A stretch of DNA of 64,000 bases from Chiridota heheva (lineage: Eukaryota; Echinodermata; Holothuroidea; Apodida; Chiridotidae): NCBI GenBank assembly GCA_020152595.1, contig JAIGNY010004060.1, forward strand, positions 209,501 through 273,500. The letters are read 5' to 3'. The stretch's first letter is position 1. Each line of letters starts with the position of its first letter. The translations under genes were made by a program, and so were the position numbers. Positions 61,225 to 64,000 of this stretch are shown here, piece by piece. The notes below the pieces were generated by a model. The model saw only the letters and a program-made list of their open reading frames with translations. It had not been told where the DNA came from and did not search any database.

Positions 61225-64000
61225 AAACCCACCAATAACAAATGAAACATTTATATTAAATTTACCACCAACAACCAAAACATTCATCTTAAACTCATCA
61301 TTAACAACCAAAACATTCATCTTAAACTCACCATTAACAACCAAAACATTCATGTGAACTCACCATTAACAACCAAAACATTCATGTGAACTCACCATTA
61401 ACAACCAAAACATTCATGTGAACTCACCATTAACAACCAAAACATTCATGTGAACTCACCATTAACAACCAAAACATTCATGTTAAACTCACCATTAACA
61501 ACCAAAACATTCATCTTAAACTCACCATTAACAACCAAAACATTCATGTGAACTCACCATTAACAACCAAAACATTCATGTGAACTCACCATTAACAACC
61601 AAAACATTCATGTTAAACTCACCATTAACAACCAAAACATTCATCTTAAACTCACCATTAACAACCAAAACATTCATGTGAACTCACCATTAACAACCAA
61701 AACATTCATGTTAAACTCACCATTAACAACCAAAACATTCATGTTAAACTCACCATTAACAACCAAAACATTCATGTTAAACTCACCACCAACAACCAAA
61801 ACATTCATGTTAAACTCACCACCAATAACCAAAACATTCATGTTAAACTCATCATTAACAACCAAAACATTCATATTAAACTCACCATTAACAACCAAAA
61901 CATTCATGTTAAACTCATCATTAACAACCAACACATTCATATTAAACTCACCATTAACAACCAAAACATTCATGTTAAACTCACCACCAACAACCAAAAC
62001 ATTCATGTTAAACTCACCATTAACAACCAAAACATTCATGTTAAACTCACCATTAACAACCAAAACATTCATGTTAAACTCACAATTAACAACAAAAACA
62101 TTCATGTTAAACTCATCATTAACAACCAACACATTCATATTAAACTCACCATTAACAACCAAAACATTCATGTTAAACTCACCACCAACAACCAAAACAT
62201 TCATGTTAAACTCACCATTAACAACCAAAACATTCATATTAAACTCACCATTAACAACCAAAACATTCATGTTAAACTCACCACCAACAACCAAAACATT
62301 CATGTTAAACTCACCATTAACAACCAAAACATTCATGTTGAACTCACCACCAACAACCAAAACATTCATGTTAAACTCACCATTAACAAGCAAAACATTC
62401 ATGTTAAACTCACCATTAACAACCAAAACATTCATGTTAAACTCACCATTATCAACCAAAACACTCATGTTAAACTCACCATTAACAACCAAAACATTCA
62501 TGTTAAACTCATCATTAACAACCAACACATTCATATTAAACTCACCACCAACAACCAAAACATTCATGTTAAACTCACCACCAACAACCAAAACATTCAT
62601 GTTAAACTCACCATTAAAAACCAAAACATTCATGTTAAACTCACCATTAACAACCAAAACATTCATGTTAAACTCATCATTAACAACCAAAACATTCATG
62701 TTAAACTCACCACCAATAACCAAAACATTCATGTTAAACTCACCATTAACAACCAAAACATTCATCTTAAACTCACCATTAACAACCAAAACATTCATGT
62801 TAAAGTCATCATTAACAACCAAAACATTCATGTTAAACTCATCATTAACAACCAAAACATTCATGTTAAACTCACCATTAACAACAAAAACATTCATGTT
62901 GAACTCACCACCAACAACCAAAACATTCATGTTAAACTCACCATTAACAACCAAAACATTCATGTTAAACTCACCACCAACAACCAACACATTCATATTA
63001 AACTCACCACCAACAACCAAAACATTCATGTTAAATTCATCATTAACAACCAAAACATTCATGTTAAACTCACCATTAACAACAAAAACATTCATGTTGA
63101 ACTCACCACCAACAACCAAAACATTCATGTTAAACTCACCATTAACAAGCAAAACATTCATGTTAAACTCACCATTAACAAGCAAAACATTCATGTTAAA
63201 CTCACCATTAACAACCAAAACATTCATGTTAAAGTCACCATTAACAATCAAAACATCAATGTTAAACTTACCATTAACAACCAAAACATTCATGTTAAAC
63301 TCATCATTAACAACCAACACATTCATGTTAAACTTACCATTAACAACCAAAACATTCATGTTAAACTCATCATTAACAACCAACACATTCATATTAAACT
63401 CACCATTAACAACCAAAACATTCATGTTAAACTCACCATTAACAACCAAAACATTCATGTTAAACTCACCATTAACAACCAAAACATTCATGTTAAATTC
63501 ATCATTAACAACCAAAACATTCATGTTAAACTCATTATTAACAACCAACACATTCATATTAAACTCACCATTAACAACCAAAACATTCATGTTAAACTCA
63601 CCATTAACAAGCAAAACATTCATGTTAAACTCACCATTAACAACCAAAACATTCATGTTAAAGTCACCATTAACAATCAAAACATCAATGTTAAACTTAC
63701 CATTAACAACCAAAACATTCATGTTAAACTCATCATTAACAACCAACACATTCATATTAAACTTACCATTAACAACCAAAACATTCATGTTAAACTCATC
63801 ATTAACAACCAACACATTCATATTAAACTCACCATTAACAACCAAAACATTCATGTTAAACTCACCATTAACAACCAAAACATTCATGTTAAACTCACCA
63901 TTAACAACCAAAACATTCATGTTAAATTCATCATTAACAACCAAAACATTCATGTTAAACTCATCATTAACAACCAACACATTCATATTAAACTCACCAT
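61225..64000 (-). repeat. 33-bp array carrying an exon-end/5' splice-site motif
   Basis: About 84 copies, running off the right edge. On the minus strand each reads aacatgaatgttttggttgt, then taatg, then gtgagttt. A subset near 61,340-61,690 has a 32-bp form (gtgagttcacatg). The encoded string NMNVLVVNG before gtgagt matches the ILEI consensus expected just upstream of exon 1. From 63,986 to 61,674 the minus strand is open for 770 codons because 33 is a multiple of three and the unit has no stop. This is not evidence of a separate gene. Confidence 0.96.

Noticed and set aside
61674-63986. 770-codon minus-strand frame of an 11-residue repeat (MNVLVVNGEFN)
   Set aside because: Not a separate gene: it is read-through of the 33-bp splice-junction array. 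Its only coding link is to the ILEI exon end it was copied from.

Overview
The window looks like an intronic stretch of an invertebrate animal genome. It is AT-rich, has no dense gene packing, and carries GT-AG spliced exons, several non-LTR retrotransposon (LINE) copies with AAT- or CAAA-type tails, a hAT-like DNA transposon, and an extreme load of minisatellites (about twenty arrays that together fill roughly a third of the sequence). I cannot name the species. No bacterial features, no LTR or viral element, no Polinton and no CRISPR array were seen.

One host gene dominates. Reading on the minus strand, I could trace sixteen exons from about 60,709 down to a stop codon at 10,571. Codon phases agree across the junctions except for one-base discrepancies in two exons. 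The product resembles POMGNT1 (protein O-mannose beta-1,2-N-acetylglucosaminyltransferase 1, family GT13). It has two ILEI/FAM3-type carbohydrate-binding domains in tandem (exons 1-3 and 4-7), then a complete GT13-like domain (exons 8-16). The 5' part (signal anchor and the start of the first ILEI domain) lies beyond 64,000. The acidic metal-binding motif and the catalytic-base region of GT13 are not conserved, so the protein looks like a pseudoenzyme or lectin.

Layout: 1-570, 17-bp minisatellite. 1,400-10,070, a LINE graveyard 3' of the gene. 10,571-13,105, last three exons with a 45-bp array and a LINE 3' fragment. 13,217-18,869, giant TTTG-rich array. 19,171-22,839, three exons. 23,610-29,000, an old CR1/L2-like LINE holding a (TA)n tract, a 20-bp array and a hAT insertion. 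29,286-36,040, five arrays around exon 10. 38,117-42,719, exons 9, 8 and 7 with three arrays. 43,330-48,150, two I-like LINE copies. 48,380-52,997, 18-bp and 56-bp arrays and exons 6 to 3. 53,437-60,709, CCCACATG array, LINE fragment, exon 2, 45-bp array, exon 1. 61,225-64,000, 33-bp array.

The most notable signal is that several arrays are tandem copies of the gene's own splice junctions. The arrays at 38.95 kb, 50.7-51.9 kb and 61.2-64.0 kb repeat an exon 3' end plus its 5' splice site. The 39.3-41.4 kb array repeats a branch-point-bearing intron end directly upstream of an acceptor. The 13.2-18.9 kb array appears to have grown from the 3' tail of the local I-like LINE.
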